DNA of 64,000 nucleotides from Halorubrum sodomense (GCF_900111935.1 NZ_FOYN01000003.1:186001-250000); one strand, 5' to 3'; positions 24,173 through 33,846 are shown, counted from the first letter of the stretch. Translations and numbers: made by a program. The notes: generated by a model not told the origin, from the sequence alone.

Positions 24173-25845
24173 CCGTCCGCCGCCTCCACGCCATCGATCA
24201 CGAACCGCGCGCCGCCGGCGTCGGACTCCGCGACCGAGAGCGTCCAGCCGTGGGCCTCGGCGATGTCCCCGACGATCGCCAGTCCCAGGCCCGTGCCGCC
24301 GCCGAGCGACACGCCGCGCTCCGTCACGCGCTCGCGCGCTTCCGACGGGATCCCCGGGCCGTCGTCCTCGACGGCCAGCGCGACCCCGTCGCCGCGGGCC
24401 GCGACGGAGACCGTGACGGCGACGTCCTCGCCCGCGTGCTCGATCGCGTTGCGGAACAGGTTCGAGACCAGCTGTTCGAGGCGGTCGCGGTCGGCCAGCG
24501 CGGTCGCGTCGCCCTCGACGGTCAGCGTCGCGTCCGCGGTCTCCAGCCGTGACCAGACGCGCCTGACCGTCGCGTCCAGCGAGACGCGGTCGAGGTCGTC
24601 GACCGTCTCGCCCGCCGTCGCCAGCGCGAGCAGCCCCTCGATCATGTCGTCCATCCGCTCATGGGCGTTCGCCGCCCGCTCTAAGGCCCCGTCCGGGTCG
24701 TCGGCGCGCTGGCGGGCCAGTTCGACGGCCGCGGACGCGGCGGCGAGCGGGTTCCGCAGGTCGTGCGAGACGACGCCGGCGAACTCCTCGAGCCGCTCGT
24801 TCTGGCGTTCGAGCTCGGCCTCCCGGCGTTCGAGCTCCGTCTGTCGCCGCTCCCGCTCGGTCACGTCGCGGAGCAGGAACACGTGGCCGCGATCGGTTCC
24901 GCGGGGGTCCGTTATCGGGTCCTCCTGGATGTCGAACTGGCGGTCCCCGACGGTGACCGGATGTTCGTCGCCGTCCTCCAGCCGCGGGAACGCCTCCGAC
25001 AGCGACAAGCCGACCGCCTCGGGCGGGAGGATCGCCTCGGCGGCCGGGTTGAGATCGCGGATCCGCCCGTCCGAGCCGGAGACGATCACGGGGTCTTGCA
25101 TCACTTCGACGGCGGTGTCGCGAGCGACGACGGCGGCGTCGAGCGTGCCGAGCCAGAAGACGGTGCCGTACAGGAACACGCCGTGAATCACGAACGCCGT
25201 CGGCAGCCACGAGAGGTGCGCGTAGCTCCCGACGTCGACGAACGTCGCGACGCCCGCCAGAAACGGGAACAGCGTGCCGAGCAGCACGACGAACGTCTGG
25301 AGCCGGTACCGGTTCCCGGTCCGCTCGTAGAGGTCGACGACGAGGAGCGCGCCGGCGATACACAGCCCGTACGCGAGGAGGACGAACGCGCCCCCGACGG
25401 GGCCGAGCCCGTACCCGAGCAGCGTGAACGGGCCGTCGACGACGGGCGCGATCGAGCGCCGCGCCAGCCCGTGAGTCCCGCTCGACCACGCGAGCAGCAC
25501 CCAGGCGAACGCGGGGGTCGCGAGCGCGACGATCCGGTTCTCCGTCCGCCAGCGGTCGTGGCCGGTGAACGCCAAGGCGAAGAGGATCCAGAGGACGGGG
25601 AGCGCTCCCAAGAGGGGGGTCGCGAGGTTAAGCGCGACTCGCATCGCGGTCTCGCCGGGCGCGACGACACGGAGGGCGTACAGCAGCGAGACCCCGCCGC
25701 CACAGAGCAGGTAGAGCGCGACCTCGAGCCCCCCGGGCTCGTCGCGCTCTCGCCACGCGACTCGACCGAGCCAGAGCCCGATACCCCCCGCCAGTAGGCA
25801 GGCGGTCAGGTAGGCTTGGACCGGCAGGGCGCCGAGGTCGCTCAT
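24169..25845 (-). CDS. Sensor histidine kinase (7TM N-terminus, PAS, HisKA, HATPase)
   Basis: In this 558-residue membrane kinase, residues 1 to about 220 contain seven hydrophobic segments (histidine-kinase N-terminal 7TM domain type). A PAS domain of about 100 residues follows ([20 protein letters not shown], ending [10 protein letters not shown]), then a short coiled coil. The HisKA box is [18 protein letters not shown] with the phosphorylated His. The HATPase has [14 protein letters not shown] (N box), VEDDGPGIP (G1) and [11 protein letters not shown] (G2). No response regulator is adjacent, which is common in haloarchaea. Confidence 0.92.
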   Translation of the reverse strand: MSDLGALPVQAYLTACLLAGGIGLWLGRVAWRERDEPGGLEVALYLLCGGGVSLLYALRVVAPGETAMRVALNLATPLLGALPVLWILFALAFTGHDRWRTENRIVALATPAFAWVLLAWSSGTHGLARRSIAPVVDGPFTLLGYGLGPVGGAFVLLAYGLCIAGALLVVDLYERTGNRYRLQTFVVLLGTLFPFLAGVATFVDVGSYAHLSWLPTAFVIHGVFLYGTVFWLGTLDAAVVARDTAVEVMQDPVIVSGSDGRIRDLNPAAEAILPPEAVGLSLSEAFPRLEDGDEHPVTVGDRQFDIQEDPITDPRGTDRGHVFLLRDVTERERRQTELERREAELERQNERLEEFAGVVSHDLRNPLAAASAAVELARQRADDPDGALERAANAHERMDDMIEGLLALATAGETVDDLDRVSLDATVRRVWSRLETADATLTVEGDATALADRDRLEQLVSNLFRNAIEHAGEDVAVTVSVAARGDGVALAVEDDGPGIPSEARERVTERGVSLGGGTGLGLAIVGDIAEAHGWTLSVAESDAGGARFVIDGVEAADG

Positions 25846-25984
25846 CGATACCCGTACCACTCTCAGGGCGGACAAAACTGTTGTGTCACGCGGCGGCGAG
25901 ACCTCTCGATGTCGGGTCCGCCTCGGACGCGAGTCCGTCGCTCGCGCCGCAAGGGATTTGTACCCCCCCGGCGTCGCCTTCCCC

Positions 25985-26713
25985 ATGCGCGTGTACAGGG
26001 GCGAGTTCGCGACCCCGACGGCGGACCGCGGACCCGCGGCGGACCTGCTCGATTCCGCGGCCGAGGGGGTCCCGGCCGTCCGCGTCACCGCGCCGCCGCG
26101 ACAGGTGGCCTTCGGCCGCCGCGACGCCCGCGAGTCCGGGTTCGACCGGGCGAAGCGGGCGGCCCGCGACGCGGGATTTTCGCCCGTCGAGCGCGACGTT
26201 GGCGGCCGCGCGGTCGCGTACACCGGGTCGACGCTCTCGTTCGGCGTCGCGGTGCCGACGGGGGAGGGCCGCGGGTCGATCGACTCGCGGTACGAGACCG
26301 CGACCGAGACGCTCCGCGACGCGCTCCGAGAGCTCGGCGCCGACGCGGTTCGAGGGGAGCCGCCGGCCGCGTTCTGTCCCGGCGACCACTCGCTGCGGGT
26401 CGCGGGCGGAACTGATGCCTCTGCCGGCGGGAAGGTCGCCGGCCTCGCGCAGCGCGTCCGCGCCGACGCGGCGCTCGTCGCGGGCGTCCTGGTCGCCTCG
26501 GCCGCGGATCCCGACCCGATCGCGTCGGTTACCGAGTCCGTCTACGACGCGCTCGACGTGCCGTTCGACCCGGAGTCGGTCGGGAGCGTGGCCGGCGCCG
26601 GCGGTCCCGACGACCCGGACGCCGTCGCCCGCGCGGTCGAGGACGCGTTCGTCGAGGGGCCGTGGGGCGACGGCGAGCGCCGAATCGTGCGTCTCGACGG
26701 TTCGGACGCCTGA
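25985..26713 (+). CDS. Lipoate-protein ligase A family protein
   Basis: The 242-residue protein belongs to the BPL/LplA/LipB fold. [51 protein letters not shown] corresponds to the substrate-binding stretch with the RRxGGxxVxH-like motif. [13 protein letters not shown] and [20 protein letters not shown] match the lysine-containing IxG(K)VAGxAQR motif. It would attach lipoate or octanoate to E2 or GcvH proteins. Haloarchaea carry 2-oxoacid dehydrogenase genes that need lipoate. No lipoyl-carrier gene is adjacent. Confidence 0.85.
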   Translation: MRVYRGEFATPTADRGPAADLLDSAAEGVPAVRVTAPPRQVAFGRRDARESGFDRAKRAARDAGFSPVERDVGGRAVAYTGSTLSFGVAVPTGEGRGSIDSRYETATETLRDALRELGADAVRGEPPAAFCPGDHSLRVAGGTDASAGGKVAGLAQRVRADAALVAGVLVASAADPDPIASVTESVYDALDVPFDPESVGSVAGAGGPDDPDAVARAVEDAFVEGPWGDGERRIVRLDGSDA

Positions 26714-26739
26714 GCGCGGCGCGGCTCTCGGTTTCGACG

Positions 26740-26750
26740 TGCTTTTTATG
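26740..26750 (+). promoter_or_regulatory. TATA box for rps6e
   Basis: The T-rich GCTTTTTATG is centred about 27 nt before the ATG at 26772, a typical strong haloarchaeal promoter spacing. Confidence 0.6.
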
Positions 26751-26771
26751 CGCGGGAGTCTGCGTTCGGGC

Positions 26772-27170
26772 ATGGCCGAATTCAAAGTCGTCGTCGCCGA
26801 CCCCGAGACCGGCGAGACGTTCCAGCGAGAGGTCGACGGACAGGACGCCAACCGATTCCTCGGTCGCGAACTCGGCGACGAGATCGGCGGCGACGCCGTG
26901 GGGCTCTCCGACCACACGATCGAACTCACCGGCGGCTCCGACGAGACCGGGCGCCCGATGCGCGAGGACGTCTCCGGCACCCGGCTGAAGGAGCTCCTCT
27001 TGGAGGGCGGCGTCGGCTTCGAGCCGTCCCGCGACGGCGAGCGCAAGCGTATCACCGTTCGCGGCCGCGAGATCGACGACGACGTCGCGCAGATCAACGC
27101 GAGCGTCGTCGACGGCGACGGCGACGTGGCGGCCGCGTTCGGCGAGGGCGACGCCGAAGCCGACGAGTAG
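26772..27170 (+). CDS. rps6e: 30S ribosomal protein S6e
   Basis: The 132-residue archaeal/eukaryotic S6e protein begins [19 protein letters not shown] and contains [39 protein letters not shown] and [21 protein letters not shown], which are the conserved S6e segments. It is a structural component of the small subunit. It carries a short acidic tail typical of halophiles. The next gene follows after 10 bp and may be cotranscribed. Confidence 0.96.
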   Translation: MAEFKVVVADPETGETFQREVDGQDANRFLGRELGDEIGGDAVGLSDHTIELTGGSDETGRPMREDVSGTRLKELLLEGGVGFEPSRDGERKRITVRGREIDDDVAQINASVVDGDGDVAAAFGEGDAEADE

Positions 27171-27180
27171 CGACGGCCCG

Positions 27181-27657
27181 ATGCCTCGCGTTCCCTCCGA
27201 CGGCGAGGACGTTTCCTCGATCCGCGTCTCGCTCGCCCGGAGCGGCGGCACTCGCCGCCCCTGCGTCAGGCTCCCGGACGACGACGCGCTCGACGGGCGC
27301 GTCGAGTCCGGCGCGGACCGCCTCGACGACGGGCTCGGCGTGAGCGCGGGCGATCTCGTCCGGATCGCGTTCGACCGCGAGGAGTACCACGCGCGGGTCG
27401 CGGCCGACTCGCGGGGGCGACTCCTCCGCGGCGCGTTCGACAACCGGCGACTCGCGCGCGACGCCGGCGAGGGCGCGAACCGGCTGGTCGAATGGCTCGA
27501 CGCGAACGACCGGGAACCGGGTGACAGTGTCGTCCTCGACGTCGTGGTGTCCGGCGAGCTGTACGGCCTCCGGATCCCGGGCGATCGGACCGTGTACGAC
27601 GCGAACCGCGGGCCGCGGTCGTCGCTCGCGGACATCGCCCGCGACGTCGACGAGTGA
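27181..27657 (+). CDS. Conserved haloarchaeal protein (DUF7112-like)
   Basis: This 158-residue soluble alpha/beta protein contains VSLARSGGTRRPCVRLPDDDAL, GVSAGDLVRIAFDREEYHARVAADSRGRLLRGAFDNRRLAR and SVVLDVVVSGELYGLRIPG. The strand-rich pattern looks like a small beta-barrel followed by a helix. I associate it with the DUF7112 label. Position directly after rps6e suggests, but does not show, a link to translation. Confidence 0.7.
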   Translation: MPRVPSDGEDVSSIRVSLARSGGTRRPCVRLPDDDALDGRVESGADRLDDGLGVSAGDLVRIAFDREEYHARVAADSRGRLLRGAFDNRRLARDAGEGANRLVEWLDANDREPGDSVVLDVVVSGELYGLRIPGDRTVYDANRGPRSSLADIARDVDE

Positions 27658-27724
27658 CTGCGACGGGACGACGGGGCGCCGTCCGGAGGCGGCGCGGTAC
27701 GGGCCCGCCGGCGCAGGCCGAATC

Positions 27725-27732
27725 GCTTATTC
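27725..27732 (+). promoter_or_regulatory. TATA box for the heme-biosynthesis operon
   Basis: GCTTATTC is centred about 28 nt before the ATG at 27756, consistent with a leaderless first gene. Confidence 0.55.
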
Positions 27733-27755
27733 TCGCTCGGGCCCGAGGTCGCTCC

Positions 27756-28841
27756 ATGCAGGAGGTCGACGCGGATCTGACGACGCTCGACCGCGCGATC
27801 ATCAACGCGTTCCAGGGCGGCTTCCCGGTCGCGGAGCGTCCGTTCGACGCCGCGGCGGCCGCGCTCCGCGAGCGCGGCGTCGACGTCACGGGGACGGAAC
27901 TGTGCGAGCGCGTCCGCGAGCTCGACGAGGCGGGAACCCTCTCGCGGTTCGGCGCGCTCGTCAACGCCGAGGAGATCGGCGGGGCGGCGTCGCTCGTGGC
28001 GATGCACGCGCCCGAGGACCGCTACGAGGCGATCGCGGACATCGTCAACGAGTTCACCGCGGTCGCGCACAACTACGAGCGCGAACACCCCCATCTCAAC
28101 ATGTGGTTCGTCGTGAGCGTCGCGGACCATCCGGACCCGGACAAGGACGGGAGCGATCGGGTCGAGGAGGTGCTCGAAGAGATCGAGGCGGCGACGGGTC
28201 AGGAGACGTACAACCTCCCGAAACTGCGCGAGTTCCACGTCGGCGCGAGGTTCCTCGTCGACGGGCCGGTCTCCGACGGCGACATCGATCTCTCGGATCT
28301 CGGCGCCGAAGCCGCCCCGAGCGACCGCGGGACGCTCACCCCCGACGAGCGCGACCTCATCGTCGAGATCCAGGGCGGCCTCCCGGTCACGGAGACGCCG
28401 TACGCCGACGTGGCGGCCGCCATAGACGCCGACGTCGACTGGGTGGTCGAGACGATCAAGCGGTTCGAGCGGGAGGGGAAGGTGCGCCGCGTCGGCGTCA
28501 TCCCGAACCACTACGCGCTCGGCTACACGGAGAACGGGATGACGGTCTGGAACGTCCCCGAGGACGCCTTAGACGAGGTCGGCCCCGCCGTCGCTGACTT
28601 GGACTTCGTCACGCACTGCTACGAGCGCCCGCGCCACGCGGGCGTCTGGGAGTACAACTTCTTCGCGATGACGCACGGCCGCACCGAGGCGGAGAGCGAG
28701 CGTCGGATCGCGGAGGTGCGAGAGCTGATGGACGAGCACTGGGACGTCGGCGCCGACGACTGGGACACGCTGTTCTCGACGCGCATCCTGAAGAAGACCG
28801 GCATCCGCATCGCGGACCGGGCGGACAGCAACACGGCGTGA
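27756..28841 (+). CDS. ahbAB: Siroheme decarboxylase, AhbA-AhbB fused in one chain
   Basis: The 361-residue protein is two Lrp/AsnC-like halves. Residues 1 to about 175 have LDRAIINAFQGGFPVAERPF, RFGALVNAEEIGG and HNYEREHPHLNMWFVV. Residues about 190-361 have DERDLIVEIQGGLPVTETPY, RRVGVIPNHYALGY and HCYERPRHAGVWEYNFF. Separate AhbA and AhbB form a heterodimer that decarboxylates siroheme to didecarboxysiroheme in the archaeal heme route. Here both are in one reading frame. Neighbouring precorrin-2 dehydrogenase and hemA genes support this over a transcription-factor role. Confidence 0.87.
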   Translation: MQEVDADLTTLDRAIINAFQGGFPVAERPFDAAAAALRERGVDVTGTELCERVRELDEAGTLSRFGALVNAEEIGGAASLVAMHAPEDRYEAIADIVNEFTAVAHNYEREHPHLNMWFVVSVADHPDPDKDGSDRVEEVLEEIEAATGQETYNLPKLREFHVGARFLVDGPVSDGDIDLSDLGAEAAPSDRGTLTPDERDLIVEIQGGLPVTETPYADVAAAIDADVDWVVETIKRFEREGKVRRVGVIPNHYALGYTENGMTVWNVPEDALDEVGPAVADLDFVTHCYERPRHAGVWEYNFFAMTHGRTEAESERRIAEVRELMDEHWDVGADDWDTLFSTRILKKTGIRIADRADSNTA

Positions 28842-28872
28842 CCCGCCGAACTGCGGGGCCCGGGGGCCGAGC

Positions 28873-29571
28873 GTGACGCCGCTGTACCACGACCTCTCGG
28901 GCGAGACGGTGGTCGTCTTCGGCGGCGGCGCCGTCGGCTCGCGGAAGGCGAAGGGGTTCGACGAGGCGGCGCAGGTCGTCGTCGTCAGCCCCGAGTTCGA
29001 CGAGCGGCTGCGCTCGCCCGCGGACGAGCGCGAGGCAGACGAGCGCGAGGCGGCCGACGCCGCGGACGGGCCGGCCGTCGAACTGGTCCGCGCCGCCCCG
29101 GACGCGGACGCCGTCACAGACTGGATCGATCGGTTCGACCCGGCGCTCGCGGTCGCCGCGACCGACGACGCCGCGGTCAACGCCGCCGTGGAGGCGGCCG
29201 CGCTCGACCGGGGGATCTTGGTCAACCGGACCGACGTCTCGGGCGGCCGCGACCCCGGGAGCGTCGTGGTGCCCGCGACGATCGAGGACGATCCGGTGAC
29301 CGTGGCGCTCTCGACGGGGGGAACGAGCCCCGCGCTCGCCAAGGCGCTGCGCGAGCGGATCGAGGCCGAGATCGAGGGAGCCGGCGCGATGGCGGCGCTC
29401 TCGGGGGAGATCCGCGAGGAGCTGAAAGACGAGGGCGTCGCCCCCGAAACGCGTCGGGAAGCGGTCCGGCGCGTTGTCAGGTCGCGGGGGGTTTGGAAGG
29501 GTTTACAAAAGGGGAGATCCAACGGACGGCAAGAGGCCGACACCGTGATCGAGGAGGTACTCAACCGATGA
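28873..29571 (+). CDS. Precorrin-2 dehydrogenase/sirohydrochlorin ferrochelatase
   Basis: This 232-residue NAD-dependent enzyme is similar to the N-terminal part of CysG and to Met8p. TPLYHDLSGETVVVFGGGAVGSRKAKGF is the Rossmann start. AVAATDDAAVNAAVEAAA and LVNRTDVSGGRDPGSVVVPATIEDDPVTVALSTGGTSPALAKALRERIE follow. It oxidises precorrin-2 to sirohydrochlorin and may insert iron. The start is GTG 28873. It overlaps hemA by an ATGA and sits 31 bp after ahbAB, so all three are probably one operon. Confidence 0.9.
   Translation: MTPLYHDLSGETVVVFGGGAVGSRKAKGFDEAAQVVVVSPEFDERLRSPADEREADEREAADAADGPAVELVRAAPDADAVTDWIDRFDPALAVAATDDAAVNAAVEAAALDRGILVNRTDVSGGRDPGSVVVPATIEDDPVTVALSTGGTSPALAKALRERIEAEIEGAGAMAALSGEIREELKDEGVAPETRREAVRRVVRSRGVWKGLQKGRSNGRQEADTVIEEVLNR
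29553..29558 (+). promoter_or_regulatory. Shine-Dalgarno site for hemA
   Basis: GGAGGT lies 9 nt before the hemA ATG, inside the end of the upstream coding sequence. It stands out because most genes in this window are leaderless, and it marks hemA as an internal operon gene. Confidence 0.6.
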
Positions 29572-30908
29572 GAGAGACGGGTGCGATCGCCGGCGTGAGC
29601 GTCGCCCACGCCGACGCGACCGTCGACGAGATCGAGGCCGCCGGCGGCGACGGCGTCCGCGCGACCGTCTCCGACCTGCTCGCTCGCGAAGGGGTCGAAG
29701 AGGCGTTCGCGGTGCAGACGTGTAACCGCTCGGAGGCGTACGTCGTCACCGATCGGACGGTCGACGGCACGACGGCGCTCTCGACGTTCGCGCCGGACGT
29801 CCGCGGCGGCGCAGTCCGCCGCCTCGACCACGAGGAGAGCCTGGAACACCTGATGCGCGTCGCCTCCGGGCTGGAGTCGCTCGTGCTCGGCGAGGACCAG
29901 ATCATCGGCCAGCTGCGCGAGGCCTACGAGGAGTCGAAGTCCGCGGGCGGCATCGGCCCCGTCCTCAAGGACGCCGTGACGAAGGCGCTCCACGTCGGCG
30001 AGCGCGCGCGGACGGAGACCGAGATCAACGAGGGCGTCGTCTCGCTCGGCTCCGCCGCCGTCCGACTGGCGGCCGGCGAGATCGACCTCACCGACGGGAC
30101 GGCCGTCGTCGTGGGCGCCGGCGAGATGGGGACGCTCGCGGCCCGCACGCTCGACGACACCGCCGTCTCGGGGATCGTCGTCGCGAACCGCACCGTCCCG
30201 CACGCGGAGTTCGTCGTCGAGGAGGTCAACACCCCCGCGGAGGCGGTGTCGCTGGCGGACCTCCCCGCGGTCATCCCGGACGCCGACCTCGTCGTCACCG
30301 CGACCGGGAGCCCCGACCTGATCGTTCACCCCTCGTACGTCGACGACGCCGGCCGGCTCGTCTGTATCGACATCGCGCAGCCCCGCGACGTCGACCCCGC
30401 GGCCGGCGCCCGCGAGGGCGTCACCGTTTACGACATCGACGACCTCGAAGACGTCACCCGCCGGACGAGGGAGAGCCGTGCGGAGGAGGCCCGAAGGGTC
30501 GAGTCTCTCATCGACGAGGAGCTCGACCGGGTTCTGGAGGCGTACAAGCGCAAGCGCGCCGACGACGCCATCTCGGCGATGTACGCCGGCGCGGACCGCG
30601 TGAAGGCGCGCGAGCTCGACCGCGCGATGTCGAAGCTGGAGGCCCAGGGCGAGCTGACCGACGAGCAGCGCGAGACGGTCGCGGACATGGCCGACGCCCT
30701 CGTCGGCCAGCTGCTCGCGGCGCCGACGCGCTCGCTTCGGGACGCCGCCGGCGAGGACGACTGGGAGACGATCCGCACGGCGCTTCAGCTGTTCGACCCC
30801 GAGTTCACGTCCCAGGCCGACGGGCCGGAAGAGGCGGACATCACCGACGCCGCGGCCGGCGGCCCCGACGCGATCCCCGACTCCGTCGTCGAGGAACTGG
30901 ACGACTAA
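29568..30908 (+). CDS. hemA: Glutamyl-tRNA reductase
   Basis: The 446-residue enzyme catalyses the first step of C5 tetrapyrrole synthesis, glutamyl-tRNA to glutamate-1-semialdehyde. The catalytic Cys is in FAVQTCNRSEAYVV. Also visible are ASGLESLVLGEDQIIGQLREAY, EINEGVVSLGSAAVRLA, the NADPH Rossmann motif VVVGAGEMGTLAARTL, and VVTATGSPD. The C-terminal dimerisation helix and an acidic tail end the protein. It is last in the ahbAB operon. Confidence 0.96.
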   Translation: MRETGAIAGVSVAHADATVDEIEAAGGDGVRATVSDLLAREGVEEAFAVQTCNRSEAYVVTDRTVDGTTALSTFAPDVRGGAVRRLDHEESLEHLMRVASGLESLVLGEDQIIGQLREAYEESKSAGGIGPVLKDAVTKALHVGERARTETEINEGVVSLGSAAVRLAAGEIDLTDGTAVVVGAGEMGTLAARTLDDTAVSGIVVANRTVPHAEFVVEEVNTPAEAVSLADLPAVIPDADLVVTATGSPDLIVHPSYVDDAGRLVCIDIAQPRDVDPAAGAREGVTVYDIDDLEDVTRRTRESRAEEARRVESLIDEELDRVLEAYKRKRADDAISAMYAGADRVKARELDRAMSKLEAQGELTDEQRETVADMADALVGQLLAAPTRSLRDAAGEDDWETIRTALQLFDPEFTSQADGPEEADITDAAAGGPDAIPDSVVEELDD

Positions 30909-30994
30909 GTCGTTTACTTGTAACAGACTGATAGCGGAGCGACGTTGAACGGCTCCGCAGTTCCGGTCGATCGCTTATAAGTCGCTGCCCGCAC

Positions 30995-31350
30995 GGTGAA
31001 CGCCTCCAAAGCCCCAGCCGCGAGGCGGGCGCACGCTCGCTGCGGTCCTCGTCGCTCACTCCGTTCGCTCCTGCGGTCCTTGCTTCGCCTGCGCCCGCCT
31101 CGCGACTGCCCCTTTGAGTCCCGCCCCGCACAGCGACCGCAGCCTCACGGCTCCCCAGCCTCGCGGCTCCCTCCGCTTCGCTCCGGTCGCCGCGTCCAGC
31201 GAGAATCGAAGATTCTCTGGCAGCCGGCGCGTCGCGCCGGCGACAGCGAGGCGCGACGCGCCTCTGGCAGTCGGGCGAAGCCCGACGACCTCGCGCGTGC
31301 GACTCGCGGCCTCCGCTTCGCTCCGGCCGCTCGCAGGCACGCGCCACCGC
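30995..31350. repeat. Dispersed palindrome-rich intergenic element, copy 2
   Basis: This occupies most of the gene-free 30909-31461 stretch. It shares the block order of 9587-9904: start block at 30995-31015, CCCCGCACAGC block ending about 31134, CTCACGGCTCCCCAGCCTCG at about 31144-31163, two TCCGCTTCGCTCC motifs (31172 and 31312), and end block GGCACGCGCCACCGC. A TATA-like CTTATAAG (30973-30980) precedes the start block by about 20 nt. The end CGTGTTCAC is the inverse of the start GTGAAC. Direct repeats ACTTGTAA flank it at 30916-30923 and 31358-31365. Confidence 0.78.
31198..31289. repeat. Two tandem double-hairpin modules in element copy 2
   Basis: Unit A (31198-31244) is AGC, arms GAGAATC with GAA loop, TGGCAG, arms GCCGGCGCG with T between, CGAC. 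Unit B (31245-31289) is AGC, arms GAGGCGCG with A between, TGGCAG, arms TCGGGC with GAA loop, CGAC. The spacers match the module at 9702-9750, while the arms differ and remain perfectly complementary. The module position within the element also differs between the two copies. Confidence 0.8.
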
Positions 31351-31430
31351 CGTGTTCACTTGTAAACGGCCATCTGTGAAGTTCGAGATCACCAGGACTG
31401 CGACCCGCCTCCTTTCCGACGGACCGCCGC

Positions 31431-31440
31431 GCTTTATTCC
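31431..31440 (+). promoter_or_regulatory. TATA box for the Nif3-like gene
   Basis: GCTTTATTCC is centred about 27 nt before the ATG at 31462. Confidence 0.55.
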
Positions 31441-31461
31441 CCGGCCGGTCCACGGGTCGGT

Positions 31462-32238
31462 ATGAAGCTCTCCGAGTACGTCGACCGGCTCGACGACCGG
31501 CTCGACACGGCCGCGTACGCCGACGTCGACGCGAGCGCGAACGGGTTACAGGTGGGGCCGGACGACGCCGAGGTCGAGCGCGTCGCGTTCGCGGTCGACG
31601 CCGCGCGGGCGACGATCGAAGCCGCCGCGGACGCCGACGCGGACGTCCTCGTCGTCCACCACGGGCTCTCGTGGGGCGGCATCGAGCGCGTCACGGGCCG
31701 AACCCACGACCGGATCGCCGCGCTCGTCGAGCACGATATCGCGCTGTACGTCTCGCACCTCCCGCTCGACGGGCACCAGGAGCTGGGCAACGCGGCGGGT
31801 GTCGCCGAGGAGATCGGCCTGAGCGAGCGGGAGCCGTTCGGCGAGATGGGCCCGGCCACGGTCGGGACGATCGGCGAGACGACCGAGCCGCGGTCGGCGG
31901 CCGAGATCCGCGAGACGCTCGACGGGTTCGAGGGCCAGCCCGACGGCGAAGCGTCGCCGACCCGAGTGCTCGACTTCGGTCCCGACGAGATCGAGCGCGT
32001 CGCGGTCGTCACCGGCTCCGGGGTCGACTGGCTCGACGAGGCGGTCGCGGGCGACGCGGACGCGCTGGTCACCGGCGAGGGGAAACAGCAGGTCTACCAC
32101 GACGCGCGGGAAGCCGGAATCACGGTGTTCCTCGCCGGCCACTACGCCACGGAGACGTTCGGCGTCCGCGCGCTGGAGTCGCTGACCGCCGACTGGGGCG
32201 TCGAGACGACGTACCTCCCGCACCCGACCGGACTGTAG
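31462..32238 (+). CDS. Nif3-like dinuclear metal centre protein (GTP cyclohydrolase 1 type 2 family)
   Basis: This 258-residue member of the NIF3/DUF34 family has the metal-binding VLVVHHGLSWGG, ALYVSHLPLDGHQELGNA, and the late VTGEGKQQVYHDAREAGITVFLAGHYATETFGVRAL. The last contains a second His-rich site (GHxxTE). The family forms hexamers with two metals per subunit. Its activity is still uncertain, and names such as GTP cyclohydrolase are not proven here. It is followed by tgtA on the same strand after about 80 bp. Confidence 0.9.
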   Translation: MKLSEYVDRLDDRLDTAAYADVDASANGLQVGPDDAEVERVAFAVDAARATIEAAADADADVLVVHHGLSWGGIERVTGRTHDRIAALVEHDIALYVSHLPLDGHQELGNAAGVAEEIGLSEREPFGEMGPATVGTIGETTEPRSAAEIRETLDGFEGQPDGEASPTRVLDFGPDEIERVAVVTGSGVDWLDEAVAGDADALVTGEGKQQVYHDAREAGITVFLAGHYATETFGVRALESLTADWGVETTYLPHPTGL

Positions 32239-32319
32239 GTCGACCGTCGAGGCGACCGCGCCGGCGGCGCGCTCGCCGCCGAACGCAACCCTTACCGCTC
32301 GCGTCCGCGCAGTCGGGGT

Positions 32320-33798
32320 ATGCGCGATCACTTCGAGATCCGGGACCACGACGCGGCCGGGCGGATCGGCCGGCTGGAGGTCCCGCGCGCCGACGTCACG
32401 GTCGAGACGCCGGCGCTCCTGCCCGTGGTCAACCCCAACGTGCTCACGGTAGAGCCCGAGCGGCTCCGCGGGGAGTTCGGCGCGGAGATGCTTATTACCA
32501 ACTCCTACATCATCCGCAGCACGGACCGCATCCGCGACCGGGTGCTCGATCGGGGGCTCCACGAGTTCCTCGGCTTCGACGGCGCGATCATGACCGACTC
32601 CGGCTCATTCCAGCTGGCCGAGTACGGCGACATCGACGTGACGACCGAAGAGATCATCGAGTTCCAGCGGAAGATCGGCAGCGACGTCGCGACGCCCGTC
32701 GACGTGCCCACGCCGCCCGACGCCGACCGCGAGCGAGCGGAGCGGGAGCTGGCGACGACGAAGCAGGCGCTCGCGGACGCGGAGTCCGCGGAGACCGGCG
32801 AGATGCTCGTCAACGCGCCTGTTCAGGGTGCGACGTACGCCGACCTCCGCGAGGAGGCGGGGCGGCACGCGGCCGCGACCGACCTCGACGTGTTCCCCGT
32901 CGGCGCGATGGTCCCCCTCCTGAACTCCTACCGCTACGCCGAGGTGGTCGAGGCCGTGCGCGCGGCCAAGCGCGGTCTCGGCCCGGGAGTTCCGGTCCAT
33001 CTGTTCGGCGCCGGCCACCCGATGATGCTCGCGCTCGCCGTGGCGGCCGGCTGCGACCTGTTCGACTCGGCCGCCTACGCGCTGATGGCGCGCGACGGCC
33101 GCTACCTCACCGTCTCGGGGACGGAGCACCTCGAAGCCCTGGACTACCTCCCCTGCTCGTGTCCGGTGTGTACGGATCACACGCCGGCCGACCTCCGCGG
33201 GTTCGACGACGGCGAGACGGAGCGGCTGCTCGCGGAGCACAACCTCCACGTCACCTTCGAGGAGCTGCGCCGCGTGAAGCAGGCGATCCGGTCCGGAACC
33301 CTGCTCGAACTGGTCGACCGCCGCGCCCGCGGCCACCCGGCGATGCTCGACGGCTACCGCGCGCTGCTCGACCACGCCGACGAACTGGAGCGCACCGACC
33401 CCGGGTCGAAGGACACGTTCTTCTACACCTCACACGAGGCGGCCCGTCGGCCCGAAGTGGCGCGACACCGGGACCGACTCGCCCGGTTGGCGGCGCCCGA
33501 GCGCCTCCTCCTCACCGAGTCGAAGGCGCCATCGGACCACGACTACGACGCGGTGTGGCGCGTGAAACCGCCGTTCGGCCCGTACCCGCCCGCCCTCTCG
33601 GAGACGTACCCGCTCACCGCCGAGGTACCCGAGCGGACCGACGACGCGGCCCAGGTCGCGGCCGCGGCGGGCGTCGGCGCGCTGGCGGCGGCCAACCCCG
33701 AGACGGCGCTTACGCTCGGTCACGACGCGTGGTGCGAGCGCGCGCTCGACCGGATCCCGGACCGCGTCGAGACGGAGAACCTTCGGACGCTCGGCTGA
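32320..33798 (+). CDS. tgtA: Archaeosine tRNA-guanine transglycosylase
   Basis: The 492-residue enzyme exchanges guanine-15 of tRNA for preQ0 in archaeosine synthesis. Family features are [22 protein letters not shown] (catalytic Asp region), PVDVPTPPD, the [19 protein letters not shown] substrate region, and a zinc site [14 protein letters not shown] with a following AEHNLHVTF His. The length matches the haloarchaeal form that lacks the PUA tail, which resides in a separate ArcS-type protein not found in this window. Confidence 0.95.
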   Translation: MRDHFEIRDHDAAGRIGRLEVPRADVTVETPALLPVVNPNVLTVEPERLRGEFGAEMLITNSYIIRSTDRIRDRVLDRGLHEFLGFDGAIMTDSGSFQLAEYGDIDVTTEEIIEFQRKIGSDVATPVDVPTPPDADRERAERELATTKQALADAESAETGEMLVNAPVQGATYADLREEAGRHAAATDLDVFPVGAMVPLLNSYRYAEVVEAVRAAKRGLGPGVPVHLFGAGHPMMLALAVAAGCDLFDSAAYALMARDGRYLTVSGTEHLEALDYLPCSCPVCTDHTPADLRGFDDGETERLLAEHNLHVTFEELRRVKQAIRSGTLLELVDRRARGHPAMLDGYRALLDHADELERTDPGSKDTFFYTSHEAARRPEVARHRDRLARLAAPERLLLTESKAPSDHDYDAVWRVKPPFGPYPPALSETYPLTAEVPERTDDAAQVAAAAGVGALAAANPETALTLGHDAWCERALDRIPDRVETENLRTLG

Positions 33799-33840
33799 CG
33801 GAGACGCCGCTCCCCGGTCGGACGGTGCGTCGCGTGCCGC

Positions 33841-33846
33841 AAAAAA
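33841..33846 (-). terminator. T-run terminator for the uS10-like gene
   Basis: Read on the minus strand, a TTTTTT run lies about 45 nt after the stop of the uS10-like gene, in the short gap to the convergent tgtA. A T-run of this kind is the main archaeal termination signal. Confidence 0.4.

Noticed and set aside
27756-28841. Annotation as an Lrp/AsnC transcription regulator.
   Set aside because: The double Lrp-like architecture with siroheme-decarboxylase motifs and the adjacent heme genes fit AhbAB better.
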